From contig JAIQES010000005.1 of the NCBI GenBank assembly GCA_020073705.1, positions 40,567 to 104,566 on the forward strand: 64,000 nt of DNA, given 5' to 3'. Origin of the DNA: Terriglobia bacterium (lineage in GTDB: Bacteria > Acidobacteriota > Terriglobia > Acidiferrales > UBA7541). A program made the translations under genes and the position numbers. Below, piece by piece: positions 27,201 through 35,815 of the stretch (position 1 is its first letter; every line of letters begins with the position of its first letter). The notes below the pieces were generated by a model. It was not told the DNA's origin. It was given only the letters and a program-made list of their open reading frames with translations, and searched no databases.

Positions 27201-27508
27201 GGCGTTGTTCCTGTGGCTGCGGGCGAGGTAGCAGGATCCGGTGTGGCAATGTGCTGCCGCACCGGCCACATTTCCGCCACAGAAGACTTTGTTGCGTCTC
27301 CCACTGCCTGTCCCGAAATTTGCACTGCGATCCCCACTTCCCTCAAGTTCACGGCCACGCGTTCGGCTGCGGCGTGCGCCTCCACACCTTCGGAATCATA
27401 GACCAGCAGGAGCGGCGCTGCGCGAGAAAGTTCACGTCGGAGGCAGTCAGCATGCCGTAAGGAAACCGGTCAACCACGCGTGGCGAGACGGGTTGGGCTA
27501 TACTGTCA
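27197..27508 (-). pseudogene. Possible remnant of a solute-binding-protein-like gene
   Basis: Two minus-strand frames together read like the C-terminus of a degraded exported or binding protein: one frame gives DSIAQPVSPRVVDRFPYG and MLTASDVNFLAQRR, then the next frame continues APLLLVYDSEGVEAH and AERVAVNLREVGIAVQ to a TGA overlapping the kinase ATG. The second part resembles the end of family 5 extracellular solute-binding proteins as I remember them. A frame change near 27420 and no room for a full gene (the protease gene starts at about 27527 on the other strand) suggest a remnant. Low certainty. Confidence 0.3.
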
Positions 27509-27526
27509 ATGAGGGCCAGGAAAGCG

Positions 27527-28666
27527 ATGCGCAGTGAGGGAATCCAAATCGGGCGGATCTACAGGATACCGATCTTCCTGCATTTCAGTTGGTTTTTCAT
27601 TTTTGCGCTGATCACTTACTCGTTTGTTTCCGAGTTTGACGCACTTCATCTCGACCTTCCCGCCTGGCGGTTATTGGGTCTGGGACTGGTGACCAGCGCG
27701 CTGTTTTTCGGCTCGCTGGTGTTTCACGAGATGGCGCATAGCGTCGTCGCCAAGCATTACAAAATCCCGGTGGTTTCGATCACGCTGTTTGTGTTCGGTG
27801 GGGTGGCGCGTATCAGCCGTGATCCGTCACGCGCCATCGAAGAGTTCAACATCGCGGTTGCCGGCCCAATTTCCAGTTTTCTGCTCGCGGGAGGCTTCTG
27901 GATGGTATACCGGGCGGCGGAGCCAAACGCCATACTCCGCGCTCTCACCGGATCGCTTGCCTGGATCAATTTCAGCTTGGCAGTGTTCAACTTGGTGCCC
28001 GGTTTCCCGCTCGATGGCGGGCGTATCTTCCGGGCCATCGTCTGGAGCTTCACGAAAGACTATTCCCGCTCGACACGCATCGCCGCGCGCAGCGGCCAAG
28101 CCATCGCCTACGGCATGATCGGGCTGGGTGCCATCTTGGCAGTGAACGGGTATATGGCCCGCGGCGACATGATACAAGGGATGTGGCTCGCGTTCATCGG
28201 CTGGTTCCTGCTGACAGTGGCGCGCCAGAGCCGGGCGCAGGCAGATGCGCGTGGGGCACTTGAGGGGCTTCGTGTCGCCGACATCATGACTGCGGACCTG
28301 CCCACAGTCGGGCGCGAGATTTCGCTCGAAGATTACGCTCGGGAAATTCTGCGCACGGGACGCCGAGCGCATCTGGTGGTTGCGCACGAACAATTGGTTG
28401 GACTCATGACCGGTGAAGCGCTCCACTCCGTGCCGCAGGCAGATTGGGACGTCACCTCGGTCCAGGCCGTGATGCTTCCCAAGGAAAAACTCCACTGGGC
28501 CGCGCCGGAAGAGGCCGCGCTTTCCCTGCTCGACCGCATGCGCATGGTCGGGATGCAACAAATGCCCGTGATCGCCGGTGGCAACGTTGTTGGCATCGTC
28601 ACGCGCGACTCCATCCTTCGCGTCTTGCAGACCCGCAGCGAACTTGGCTCCTTTGCCGGGCGGTAA
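27527..28666 (+). CDS. Site-2 protease (M50) with two CBS domains
   Basis: A 379-residue polytopic membrane metalloprotease of the RIP family. Membrane helices cover about 15-225. The zinc site is HEMAH in FGSLVFHEMAHSVVAKHY and the third ligand lies in LVPGFPLDGGRIF. The C-terminal 130 residues (about 245-375) are a CBS pair (VADIMTADLPTVGREISLEDYA; MPVIAGGNVVGIVTRDS), which in this subfamily binds adenine nucleotides and may gate proteolysis. The ATG at 27527 is preferred because AGGAAAG precedes it; an ATG six codons earlier has no ribosome-binding site. Substrate unknown; clipping of anti-sigma factors is typical. Confidence 0.93.
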   Translation: MRSEGIQIGRIYRIPIFLHFSWFFIFALITYSFVSEFDALHLDLPAWRLLGLGLVTSALFFGSLVFHEMAHSVVAKHYKIPVVSITLFVFGGVARISRDPSRAIEEFNIAVAGPISSFLLAGGFWMVYRAAEPNAILRALTGSLAWINFSLAVFNLVPGFPLDGGRIFRAIVWSFTKDYSRSTRIAARSGQAIAYGMIGLGAILAVNGYMARGDMIQGMWLAFIGWFLLTVARQSRAQADARGALEGLRVADIMTADLPTVGREISLEDYAREILRTGRRAHLVVAHEQLVGLMTGEALHSVPQADWDVTSVQAVMLPKEKLHWAAPEEAALSLLDRMRMVGMQQMPVIAGGNVVGIVTRDSILRVLQTRSELGSFAGR

Positions 28667-28702
28667 GTCCAACTGCAAGCTTGGTTCCTCGATCAGCCTG
28701 CT

Positions 28703-30109
28703 TTATCTCTCGCGAGGCTTGTGTCCCGCCAGATTGCTGAGGGCATCGTACGCGGCGTCTCTGTACATCTCGGAGAGCGTGGGGTAATTGAAGACAAGTT
28801 CGATGAATGTATCGATCGCGCCGCCAGCTTCCAGCACGGCCACGCCGAGGTGGATCAGCTCGGTCGCACTTTCGCCAACGATTTGAACGCCGAGCAATTG
28901 TTTGTTGTCACGCCGGAAAATTAGCTTCAGCATTCCCGCGAAGTCGCCGATAATCTGCCCGCGCACATTGTTCGCGTATTTTGCGCGCCCGACCTCATAT
29001 TCGATTTTCTTTTCACGGCAGGATTCCTCGGATTCGCCCACCGCGGAAATCTCCGGAATTGTATAGATGCCCATGGGGAGATGCGAGGCAGGCCGTTGTT
29101 TGTAGGGAAAGCCGAAGGCGTGGCACACCGCCACGCGCCCCTGCTCCATCGAGGTCGATGCCAGGGCGGGAAATCCGATGACGTCTCCGGCGGCGTAGAT
29201 GTGACCCACTCCGGTCTGATATTGATCATTCACGCCAATATAGCCGCGTTGGTTGATTCCGAGACCGGCCTTGTCAAGGCCCAGGCCTTCGACCGCGCCG
29301 CGCCGGCCAGCGGCAAACAGCGCGGTCTCGCTTTCCACGCTCTTGCCCGAAGAGAGGGTCATTCGTATCCCGGTCTTGGTGCGGCCGATGAGCTTCGACC
29401 GCTCCTGGAAATTGAACTTCAGGCCCAGATTCGCGAGCCGCTCCCGGAACATCTCGGAAATCTCCGCGTCCAGAAAACGCAACAGGCGGTCCCGGCTATC
29501 CACCAGCGTGACCTCGACGCCCAACGCGGTGAAGATCGAGGCGTATTCGCAGCCGATCACGCCACCGCCCACAACGGCCATGCTCTTGGGGATGCGGTCC
29601 ATCCCCAGGATGGAATCCGAATCGAAGATGAATTTGTCGTCGAATGGAATTTCTGGCGGACGATGCGGTCTTGAGCCGGTCGCGATCAGAATGACGTCGC
29701 CTCGCAGATAGCGAGGCGCACCGTGCTGATCAATCGTGTAGACGGTATGCGCATCTTCAAACCGCGCCGCTCCGGGAATCAGTTCGATCTTGTGCGCCAC
29801 GAGATTCGCGGTAGCTTTCGCGCGTTCGGCCGAAACGACTGCGTCCTGGCGGTCCATGAATCCCCGCACCGTCAGGCCTTCGCGCCAGGAATAATCAATG
29901 CCATAGAGTCCCCGCTGCCGCAGCCCGGAAAAGTAAAGCGCCGATTCGCGCAGCATCTTGCTTGGCACCGTACCCGTGTTGATGCCCGTGCCGCCCAGTT
30001 CCGCCCGGCGTTCGATCAATGCGACGCGCTTTCCGAAGTAGGCGGCCTGCGCCGCGCCCTTTTCGCCCGCAGGGCCCGAGCCAATCACTACCAGGTCAAA
30101 GGATTCCAC
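28703..30109 (-). CDS. sthA: Soluble (Si-specific) NAD(P)+ transhydrogenase
   Basis: A 468-residue FAD pyridine-nucleotide oxidoreductase. FAD site VVIGSGPAGEKGAAQAAYFG; NAD(P) site AVVGGGVIGCEYASIF; second FAD motif HIYAAGDVIGFPALAS; C-terminal dimer domain (GIYTIPEISAVGE...FNYPTLSEMYRDAAYDAL). The redox-active CxxxxC of lipoamide dehydrogenases is replaced (GGTGINTGTVPSK), as expected of SthA, which equilibrates NADH and NADPH. The GTG at 30109 is used because GGAGGAG sits 8 bases upstream and the protein then begins ESFDLVVIGSGPAG, the usual N-terminus; an upstream extension of 53 residues is rejected. Confidence 0.92.
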   Translation of the reverse strand: MESFDLVVIGSGPAGEKGAAQAAYFGKRVALIERRAELGGTGINTGTVPSKMLRESALYFSGLRQRGLYGIDYSWREGLTVRGFMDRQDAVVSAERAKATANLVAHKIELIPGAARFEDAHTVYTIDQHGAPRYLRGDVILIATGSRPHRPPEIPFDDKFIFDSDSILGMDRIPKSMAVVGGGVIGCEYASIFTALGVEVTLVDSRDRLLRFLDAEISEMFRERLANLGLKFNFQERSKLIGRTKTGIRMTLSSGKSVESETALFAAGRRGAVEGLGLDKAGLGINQRGYIGVNDQYQTGVGHIYAAGDVIGFPALASTSMEQGRVAVCHAFGFPYKQRPASHLPMGIYTIPEISAVGESEESCREKKIEYEVGRAKYANNVRGQIIGDFAGMLKLIFRRDNKQLLGVQIVGESATELIHLGVAVLEAGGAIDTFIELVFNYPTLSEMYRDAAYDALSNLAGHKPRER

Positions 30110-30318
30110 GTCGAACGCTCCTCCGGTCGGTGGGACCCGCGTTATTGCGGCAAGCCCCTTCACCGTCCACGGGCAAACGATGTCCCCACCTATGCGCTTG
30201 ATTGTAATGGAACCGGAATCCTCAAGGAAAGGACGGGTTTCTGTGCTTCGGGCGCGATCACCCACCATTCTGGGCTATGCAGTTGACGCTCAATCCCCTA
30301 CAACGTTAACATGGAGCC
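30110..30318. other. Divergent promoter region of sthA and moaA
   Basis: About 210 bp between two divergent genes. No motif stands out and no molybdenum-cofactor riboswitch was recognised ahead of moaA. Confidence 0.35.
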
Positions 30319-31383
30319 ATGCTTTCCGATGCCCAGATCCCGCCAGACGTGTCTGCGGGCGGCGCTCCCGACGACCAGCTTGGACGCCCCCTGCGCAGCC
30401 TGCGCGTTTCGGTAACCGATCGATGTAACCTTCGCTGCAACTACTGCATGCCGCAAGAGAACTACGTCTGGCTCCCGCGGAAAGAAATCCTGACATTCGG
30501 GGAAATTGCCCACCTTGTTGAGGTGTTCACTACGCTGGGCGTCGAAAATGTGCGCCTGACCGGGGGCGAGCCGCTGGTGAGGCGCGAGCTGGCCACCCTT
30601 GTGCGAATGCTCGCCGAAAATCCCCGCATCCGCGATCTTGCGCTCACAACCAATGGCATCCTGTTCAGCGAGCAGGCCGAAGAGTTGCGCGACGCGGGCC
30701 TGCATCGCGTCACGCTGAGCCTGGATACGCTTCGCCCGGAGCGGTTCCTCGCCCTCACGGGCCGCGACATGCACGCCCAGGTGCTGGCAGGCATCGAAGC
30801 CGCGCGCCGCGCGGGCTTTCAGAAGCTCAAGATTGATACAGTTGTGCTGCGCGGCACCAACGATGACGAACTCGCCGACCTGATCGAGTTTGGCCGCCGC
30901 CTCGGCGCCGAGGTGCGCTTCATCGAGTACATGGATGTGGGCGGCGCGACGGAATGGTCTCACGATCAGGTTTTCACGCGCGCCGACATGCTCGACCGGC
31001 TCGGAAAGCGCTACGGCACGATCACCCCGCTCGAGGAAAATTCCTCCGCGCCCGCCGTTCGCTTCACGCTGCCCGATGGGACCGTCTTCGGCATCATCGC
31101 TTCGACCACCACGCCCTTCTGCCGAACCTGCGACCGCAGCCGCCTGACTGCTGACGGCCTATGGTATCTCTGCCTCTATGCGCAGTCGGGCATCGACTTC
31201 CGGCAGATGTTACGAGCAGGCGCCTCGCCCGAGGAGCTCGCCGCGCGCATCGCGTCGGCCTGGCGCGGCCGCACCGACCGCGGCGCAGAATTGCGCGCAT
31301 CCGAGCGGCATCGCGGCGCGTTCGTCGGCATCGAACAGCTTCGCCAGAACCCACACCTGGAAATGCACACGCGCGGGGGATAG
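30319..31383 (+). CDS. moaA: GTP 3',8-cyclase MoaA
   Basis: A 354-residue radical SAM enzyme for the first step of molybdenum-cofactor synthesis (GTP to 3',8-cyclo-7,8-dihydro-GTP). N-terminal cluster CNLRCNYC, SAM motif LTGGEPL, C-terminal cluster CRTCDRSRLTADGLWYLC, and the terminal GG (HTRGG) that is needed in MoaA. Residues R-G-x-N in VVLRGTNDDE and the EYMDVG motif fit the family. No other moa or moe gene is in the window, so the rest of the pathway lies elsewhere. Confidence 0.95.
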   Translation: MLSDAQIPPDVSAGGAPDDQLGRPLRSLRVSVTDRCNLRCNYCMPQENYVWLPRKEILTFGEIAHLVEVFTTLGVENVRLTGGEPLVRRELATLVRMLAENPRIRDLALTTNGILFSEQAEELRDAGLHRVTLSLDTLRPERFLALTGRDMHAQVLAGIEAARRAGFQKLKIDTVVLRGTNDDELADLIEFGRRLGAEVRFIEYMDVGGATEWSHDQVFTRADMLDRLGKRYGTITPLEENSSAPAVRFTLPDGTVFGIIASTTTPFCRTCDRSRLTADGLWYLCLYAQSGIDFRQMLRAGASPEELAARIASAWRGRTDRGAELRASERHRGAFVGIEQLRQNPHLEMHTRGG

Positions 31384-31530
31384 ACCCGAACCACGGCGCC
31401 CTTCGCACGGCACTACGATCTTGCGGTCCCGCGATATCCGTCATGCTCTCGGTGCCCACTCTAGCGCAGGGCTACTCGGGGAGATGGACGACACGTTTAG
31501 GAGTTACTCTCTTTGGTAGACCGAACCACA

Positions 31531-31545
31531 GCGTGACTGTCACGC
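31531..31545. promoter_or_regulatory. 15-bp palindrome upstream of the radical SAM gene
   Basis: GCGTGAC-T-GTCACGC is a perfect 7-bp inverted repeat with one central base. It lies 41 bp before the predicted -35 box of the next gene, a good place for an operator; a short hairpin at the end of moaA is the alternative. Confidence 0.35.
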
Positions 31546-31585
31546 CGCGCATGAAAGAAAATGTCGCCCACAGAATCCGAGTGGG

Positions 31586-31614
31586 TTCAAAACATCGCCA
31601 AATCCCTGTATAGT
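31586..31614 (+). promoter_or_regulatory. Predicted sigma-70 promoter of a leaderless transcript
   Basis: TTCAAA (31586-31591), 17 bases, TATAGT (31609-31614). The ATG of the radical SAM gene begins 8 bases after the -10 box, where transcription would be expected to start, and there is no Shine-Dalgarno sequence. Confidence 0.5.
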
Positions 31615-31621
31615 CTAACAA

Positions 31622-32671
31622 ATGCCACTCAGCACCCGAACGCGGCGGCGATTGCGCTCTGCACGCACACGACTGCGCGAATTGCGAGGCGTGGTAAAGG
31701 GGCTGGTGTCCACGCGGCATCCGCTGCTGGTGCACATCATTCCCATCCGGCGGTGCAATCTAGCCTGCACCTATTGCAATGAATTCGATGATTTCTCGAA
31801 GCCGGTCGAAACCGCGGAGATGCTCCGCCGGATTGACCGCCTGGCGAAGATGGGCACGGCGGTCATGACGATCAGCGGGGGCGAGCCGCTGCTGCATCCG
31901 GAATTGGACCAGATCGTCGCGCGGATGCGTGGGCATGGAATCCTCTCGGGCATGATTACGAACGGCTACCTGTTAACGGCTGAACGCATCGAGCGGCTGA
32001 ACCGCGCGGGGCTCGAGTACTTGCAGATCAGCATCGACAACACGATGCCTGACGAGGTTTCGAAAAAGAGCCTCAAGGTGCTCGATCAGAAATTAAAGCT
32101 GCTGGCCGAGCACGCTGTATTTCAGGTGAATATCAATTCGGTTCTGGGCAGCGGCGTGAAAAATCCGGAGGACGCGCTCGCGGTCGCGCACCGGGCGCAG
32201 GAACTGGGCTTCACCAGCACCGTGGGCATCCTGCACGATGGCCAGGGGCAACTGAAGCCGCTCGGAGCCCGCGAGATTGAAATCTTTGAAGAAATTATGG
32301 CGATGGGCAAGCGGTCGTTCTCACGCATCAACGGCTTCCAGCACAACATCGCGAGAGGGAAACCGAACGACTGGCGGTGCCGTGCAGGCTCGCGCTACCT
32401 GTACATCTGCGAAGACGGATTGGTTCACTACTGCTCGCAGCAGCGCGGGTATCCCGGCGTGCCGCTTGAAAAATACACAGCCGAGGACCGCCGCCGCGAA
32501 TACTTCACCCGGAAGGAATGCGCGCCACACTGCACGGTGTCCTGCGTACAGCAGATCTGCGTGGTGGATAATTGGCGCGACCCGCAAACACTCAAGCCGG
32601 CCGCCGCGCCGCCATCCTCTTCGGAATCGCTCGTGCAACTTACCGGCGCCAGTTCACGGCCACAACACTAG
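31622..32671 (+). CDS. Radical SAM protein with SPASM-like C-terminus
   Basis: 349 residues. Radical SAM core with cluster motif CNLACTYC (about 47-54), SAM-binding [12 protein letters not shown] and a downstream IDNT strand. The C-terminal region has a cysteine set ([37 protein letters not shown]) that would hold an auxiliary cluster, as in SPASM/twitch enzymes such as PqqE-like and HpnH-like proteins. No precursor peptide or modification partner is beside it, so the substrate is open. The N-terminus is very basic ([18 protein letters not shown]). Probably translated from a leaderless mRNA. Confidence 0.88.
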   Translation: MPLSTRTRRRLRSARTRLRELRGVVKGLVSTRHPLLVHIIPIRRCNLACTYCNEFDDFSKPVETAEMLRRIDRLAKMGTAVMTISGGEPLLHPELDQIVARMRGHGILSGMITNGYLLTAERIERLNRAGLEYLQISIDNTMPDEVSKKSLKVLDQKLKLLAEHAVFQVNINSVLGSGVKNPEDALAVAHRAQELGFTSTVGILHDGQGQLKPLGAREIEIFEEIMAMGKRSFSRINGFQHNIARGKPNDWRCRAGSRYLYICEDGLVHYCSQQRGYPGVPLEKYTAEDRRREYFTRKECAPHCTVSCVQQICVVDNWRDPQTLKPAAAPPSSSESLVQLTGASSRPQH

Positions 32672-32708
32672 AAGACAAAAACCGCCTCTGCAGACCCGGG
32701 GTATTCGA

Positions 32709-33161
32709 TCACGCGACCTTGTTTCGGGACAGCGCGCGGTCAACGGAAAATGCGCCGCCACCTGCAATCATCACGGCGAGCGACATCGCAATCATAAGCA
32801 GATGAAATTCAAATCCCTCGCCCTTCTGCGTGCCGCCCCAGTTCATGAAGACATTCCCGGTACGGTGGTACACCGTCAACGCCGCGACGGTCATGTCCAC
32901 GACAATACTGAAAGCCGCGATCCGGCTGAGGCATCCCAGGATCATGCCCAGCGCCCCGAAGGATTCCGCCATGATGACCAGGAACACAAGGGGGGCGGCG
33001 AAGCCCATCTGGCCAAAACCATGGATGGTGCGCGTGAAACCGGCTCCCCCGAACCAACCCAGGAGTTTTTGCAGTCCGTGAGGAAACATCACGCCACCGG
33101 CTACGACACGAATCAGCGTCAGTATCCAATCATTCCTGGTCTGGAGCAGTTTAGTGAACAT
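32709..33161 (-). CDS. DoxX family membrane protein
   Basis: 150 residues with four membrane helices. DoxX signature at the N-terminus (LIRVVAGGVMFPHGLQKLLGWFGG) and later GALGMILGCLSRIAAFSIVVDMTVAAL and GGTQKGEGFEFHLLMIAMSLAVMI. DoxX proteins are poorly defined; some are subunits of thiosulfate:quinone oxidoreductase, others act in redox stress. The ATG at 33161 follows AGGTGA by 5 bases. It is the last gene of the ThDP enzyme, cytochrome c, DoxX set, which suggests an electron-transfer or quinone-linked role. Confidence 0.88.
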   Translation of the reverse strand: MFTKLLQTRNDWILTLIRVVAGGVMFPHGLQKLLGWFGGAGFTRTIHGFGQMGFAAPLVFLVIMAESFGALGMILGCLSRIAAFSIVVDMTVAALTVYHRTGNVFMNWGGTQKGEGFEFHLLMIAMSLAVMIAGGGAFSVDRALSRNKVA

Positions 33162-33234
33162 GAGCGTCACCTGAAGTTCATCTAGATTCTTGCCCGTTTG
33201 ACAGGACCCGAAGACGCGGAATTGCTGACATAAA

Positions 33235-33684
33235 TCACTTGTTTAGCAGAGGAATATCCTTCCCCTGCGGAGGCAGTGGTATCGTTTTCAGGAAAGCATA
33301 TATATCCGCCAGGTCCTTGTCCGGCATGGCCTTAGTGGTGTAGGGGGGCATCCGGAGCGCGGGCTGGCGAACGTAGCTCACGAACCCCTCGAGAGGAATC
33401 TGAGGGGGGCCGATGCGTGTCCCACCGGTTGCTGTCGAGCCCTGCCCTTCCCGCCCGTGGCATTCGTAGCAGCCATCGCTGACGAAAATCTTCTTGCCGT
33501 TCTCGGCGTTTCCGCTGGAAGCGTTATCCATCCCGGGAGTCGGGGACGACTGTTGCGCTGGCGCTGCCCGTCGCGCGAAAACCAATACCGTGACGGCCAA
33601 CAGGAAAGCACACCAGCACGAAGCAGCGAGTCCGCGCCTAAGTGCTACGCCCGTGCGTGATCGTTTCGGATGCAGAATATTCAT
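33235..33684 (-). CDS. Monohaem cytochrome c, exported
   Basis: 149 residues. Uncleaved anchor or signal (CWCAFLLAVTVLVFARRAAPAQ, about 23-44), then a class I cytochrome c domain with the haem motif CYECH (Cys72, Cys75, His76) and a likely distal Met in RMPPYTTKAMPD. It resembles the small cytochromes that accept electrons from periplasmic dehydrogenases. The ATG is 10 bp after the stop of the Tat-exported ThDP enzyme, so the pair should be made together in the periplasm. Confidence 0.92.
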   Translation of the reverse strand: MNILHPKRSRTGVALRRGLAASCWCAFLLAVTVLVFARRAAPAQQSSPTPGMDNASSGNAENGKKIFVSDGCYECHGREGQGSTATGGTRIGPPQIPLEGFVSYVRQPALRMPPYTTKAMPDKDLADIYAFLKTIPLPPQGKDIPLLNK

Positions 33685-33694
33685 GGGTTTCTCC

Positions 33695-35629
33695 TCATCG
33701 TGGCTGCGTCACCACATCAATTAACGCGGGTTCGCCCTGCTTGACTACATCCAGCGCGCGCCGGATGGCCGGTCCCAGGTCTTTCGGATCTGATATCGGC
33801 CCTTCACCGTGGACGCCCATGCTCCGCGCTAGACTTGCGTAGTCGATGTTCGGAGCAGTGATGCTAGTTCCGATATTGCAGTTCGAGATGCCGCGGCTGT
33901 GCCGGGCGGCCATGATCTCGACGTGCATGACCTCCTGATGGTACGCGCGGTTGTTGTGCATGACGCTCAAGAGCGGAATTTTGTGATGCGCCGCCGTCCA
34001 CAAGACTCCCGGGGCGTACATCAGATCGCCGTCCTTCTGTATATTGACGGACAAGCGGCCGTATTTTCGGTTGGCGAGCGCGGCGCCTACCGCGGCTGGC
34101 GCGCCGTATCCTTCTCCGTAGCCGCCCGCCCCGCCGATGAACTGATAATGCTTGTCGAAGGACCACAACCGCTGCGGCCAGCGGCTCACGAAACTGGTTT
34201 CCGAGACGAGCGACCAATCCAGGTCCCGGATCTGTGCCCACAGTTCGGCCGAGAGCCTCGCGGTGCTAATCGGACTTGCGTCCCAGGCGAAGGCAGCCGC
34301 GTCGCGCGCCTCCTCCAAGGCCTTCTGATGCGCCGCCGCGAGCTTGGCCCCGCGGGCTTGAAACGCCCGCTTGCGATCGTCGTTGATCAGGTGCTTGACG
34401 GCTTCGGTCAACGAAGGCAGCGTAGCTTCCGCATCCGCCGCGATGGGTAGATCGACCTCCGTGTAACGTTCGAAATCCTGGTAGTTGCTCTTGATGTAAA
34501 GATCGTTGGCGTAAATACTGATCAATTTCGCGTCCGGCCTCGTGATGGAATGGAAGGTCCGGCCCGACATCTGATCCCGGTAACTGTGAGTGGCACCGTA
34601 GAAATCGCCAACCTCGAGGCCCAGGATCACGTCCGCAGCCGCGACCAGCGCGCGATTGCGCTCGGTCTGGTTGAGCGGATGCCGCGTGGGGAAATTCATT
34701 CGCCCGCCCAAATCCACGACCGACGCCTGCAACGCCTCCGCAAGCTCAATCAGATGCGCGAGGCCAGCCGGCGTGCGTGCCGCACGATCGGCCAGGATGA
34801 CCGGATTCTCAGCCGCAACCAGCAGCCGCGCCGCCTCGGCCACGGCCCCCGTATCCCCCACCGGCGGCACCGCGCGCACCAGTTTCGGGATGTGGAACTT
34901 CGCGTCCGCTGGTATGGGATTTTCCTGCAGCTCGCCGTCCGCAACTATCACCACAGGCAAGGTCGGCGGCGTCATTGCGATCTTGTAGGCTCGCACAGTG
35001 GACTCAGCGAAATGCTCCAGTGAGATGGGAAGGTCATCCCACTTGGTAAAGTCGCGGACCATGGCCGCCGCATCCTGTACACTGTGGGTCCATTCCACGC
35101 CAGGCATGCGTTTCGTCTCGTCGATGATGTTCCCGAGAATGATGTAAACCGGCACGCGGTCGCAGTAGGCGTCGTAGATCCCCATCGAGGCGTGCTGCAC
35201 CCCGACCGTCCCATGGGCGAGTACCAGCAGCGGCTTGCCCTCGACCTTAGCGTAACCGTGTGCCATGGCGACCGCCGATTCTTCGTGGCAGCAGGTGAGA
35301 AATTCGGGATTCTTATTCCCCCCGTAATTGATGATCGACTCCTGCAGCCCGCGGAAACTTGATCCCGGATTGGCGCAGACATATTCGAAACCCAAGGACT
35401 TGATCACATCTACCATGAAGTCCGATCCGGTTCGATCCGCCGTCAGGACTTCGACGTTCGAGGAAATTCCAGTTTCGACTTTTGGCGACATCGTCAGTGG
35501 ATCATTCCGCCGCAGCTCGGCCTGTTGGGCGGCAACTGTCCCAGGATTTGCAGCCAGCACCGCCGCGCCTGCGGCCGCGCTCTTCAGGAAATTTCGACGA
35601 TCGACTGCCACTTTCTTTAGTTTGGCCAT
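33695..35629 (-). CDS. Tat-exported thiamine-diphosphate-dependent enzyme (acetolactate synthase/oxidase-like)
   Basis: 644 residues. A twin-arginine signal (VDRRNFLKSAAAGAAVLAAN) opens the protein, followed by the three domains of ThDP enzymes of the POX/ALS group: the Pyr domain with catalytic Glu in CCHEESAVAMAHGYAK and PGSSFRG, a central domain (about 230-370), and the PP domain with the ThDP/Mg motif KDGDLMY...MHNN. It should cleave or oxidatively decarboxylate a 2-oxo acid. The start at 35629 has GAGGTG 7 bases upstream. Export by Tat of a folded, cofactor-loaded ThDP enzyme, with a cytochrome c gene 10 bp downstream, points to periplasmic oxidation. Substrate unknown. Confidence 0.88.
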   Translation of the reverse strand: MAKLKKVAVDRRNFLKSAAAGAAVLAANPGTVAAQQAELRRNDPLTMSPKVETGISSNVEVLTADRTGSDFMVDVIKSLGFEYVCANPGSSFRGLQESIINYGGNKNPEFLTCCHEESAVAMAHGYAKVEGKPLLVLAHGTVGVQHASMGIYDAYCDRVPVYIILGNIIDETKRMPGVEWTHSVQDAAAMVRDFTKWDDLPISLEHFAESTVRAYKIAMTPPTLPVVIVADGELQENPIPADAKFHIPKLVRAVPPVGDTGAVAEAARLLVAAENPVILADRAARTPAGLAHLIELAEALQASVVDLGGRMNFPTRHPLNQTERNRALVAAADVILGLEVGDFYGATHSYRDQMSGRTFHSITRPDAKLISIYANDLYIKSNYQDFERYTEVDLPIAADAEATLPSLTEAVKHLINDDRKRAFQARGAKLAAAHQKALEEARDAAAFAWDASPISTARLSAELWAQIRDLDWSLVSETSFVSRWPQRLWSFDKHYQFIGGAGGYGEGYGAPAAVGAALANRKYGRLSVNIQKDGDLMYAPGVLWTAAHHKIPLLSVMHNNRAYHQEVMHVEIMAARHSRGISNCNIGTSITAPNIDYASLARSMGVHGEGPISDPKDLGPAIRRALDVVKQGEPALIDVVTQPR

Positions 35630-35815
35630 TGCTTTACACCTCTGCTTTGTTTCCACGCGCCCGTTTACATCACCCGAAATTCTCGATTCCAATTTTACCT
35701 TTGCACAGAACCATACGGCAGCCGCCTGTCTGCTGTCAATCTCAGATCGTCTTGGGTGTGGTTGAGTAGCATCGCGAAACGAATTTATCAGATGTGTGAG
35801 AGGGACATCGAAGTG

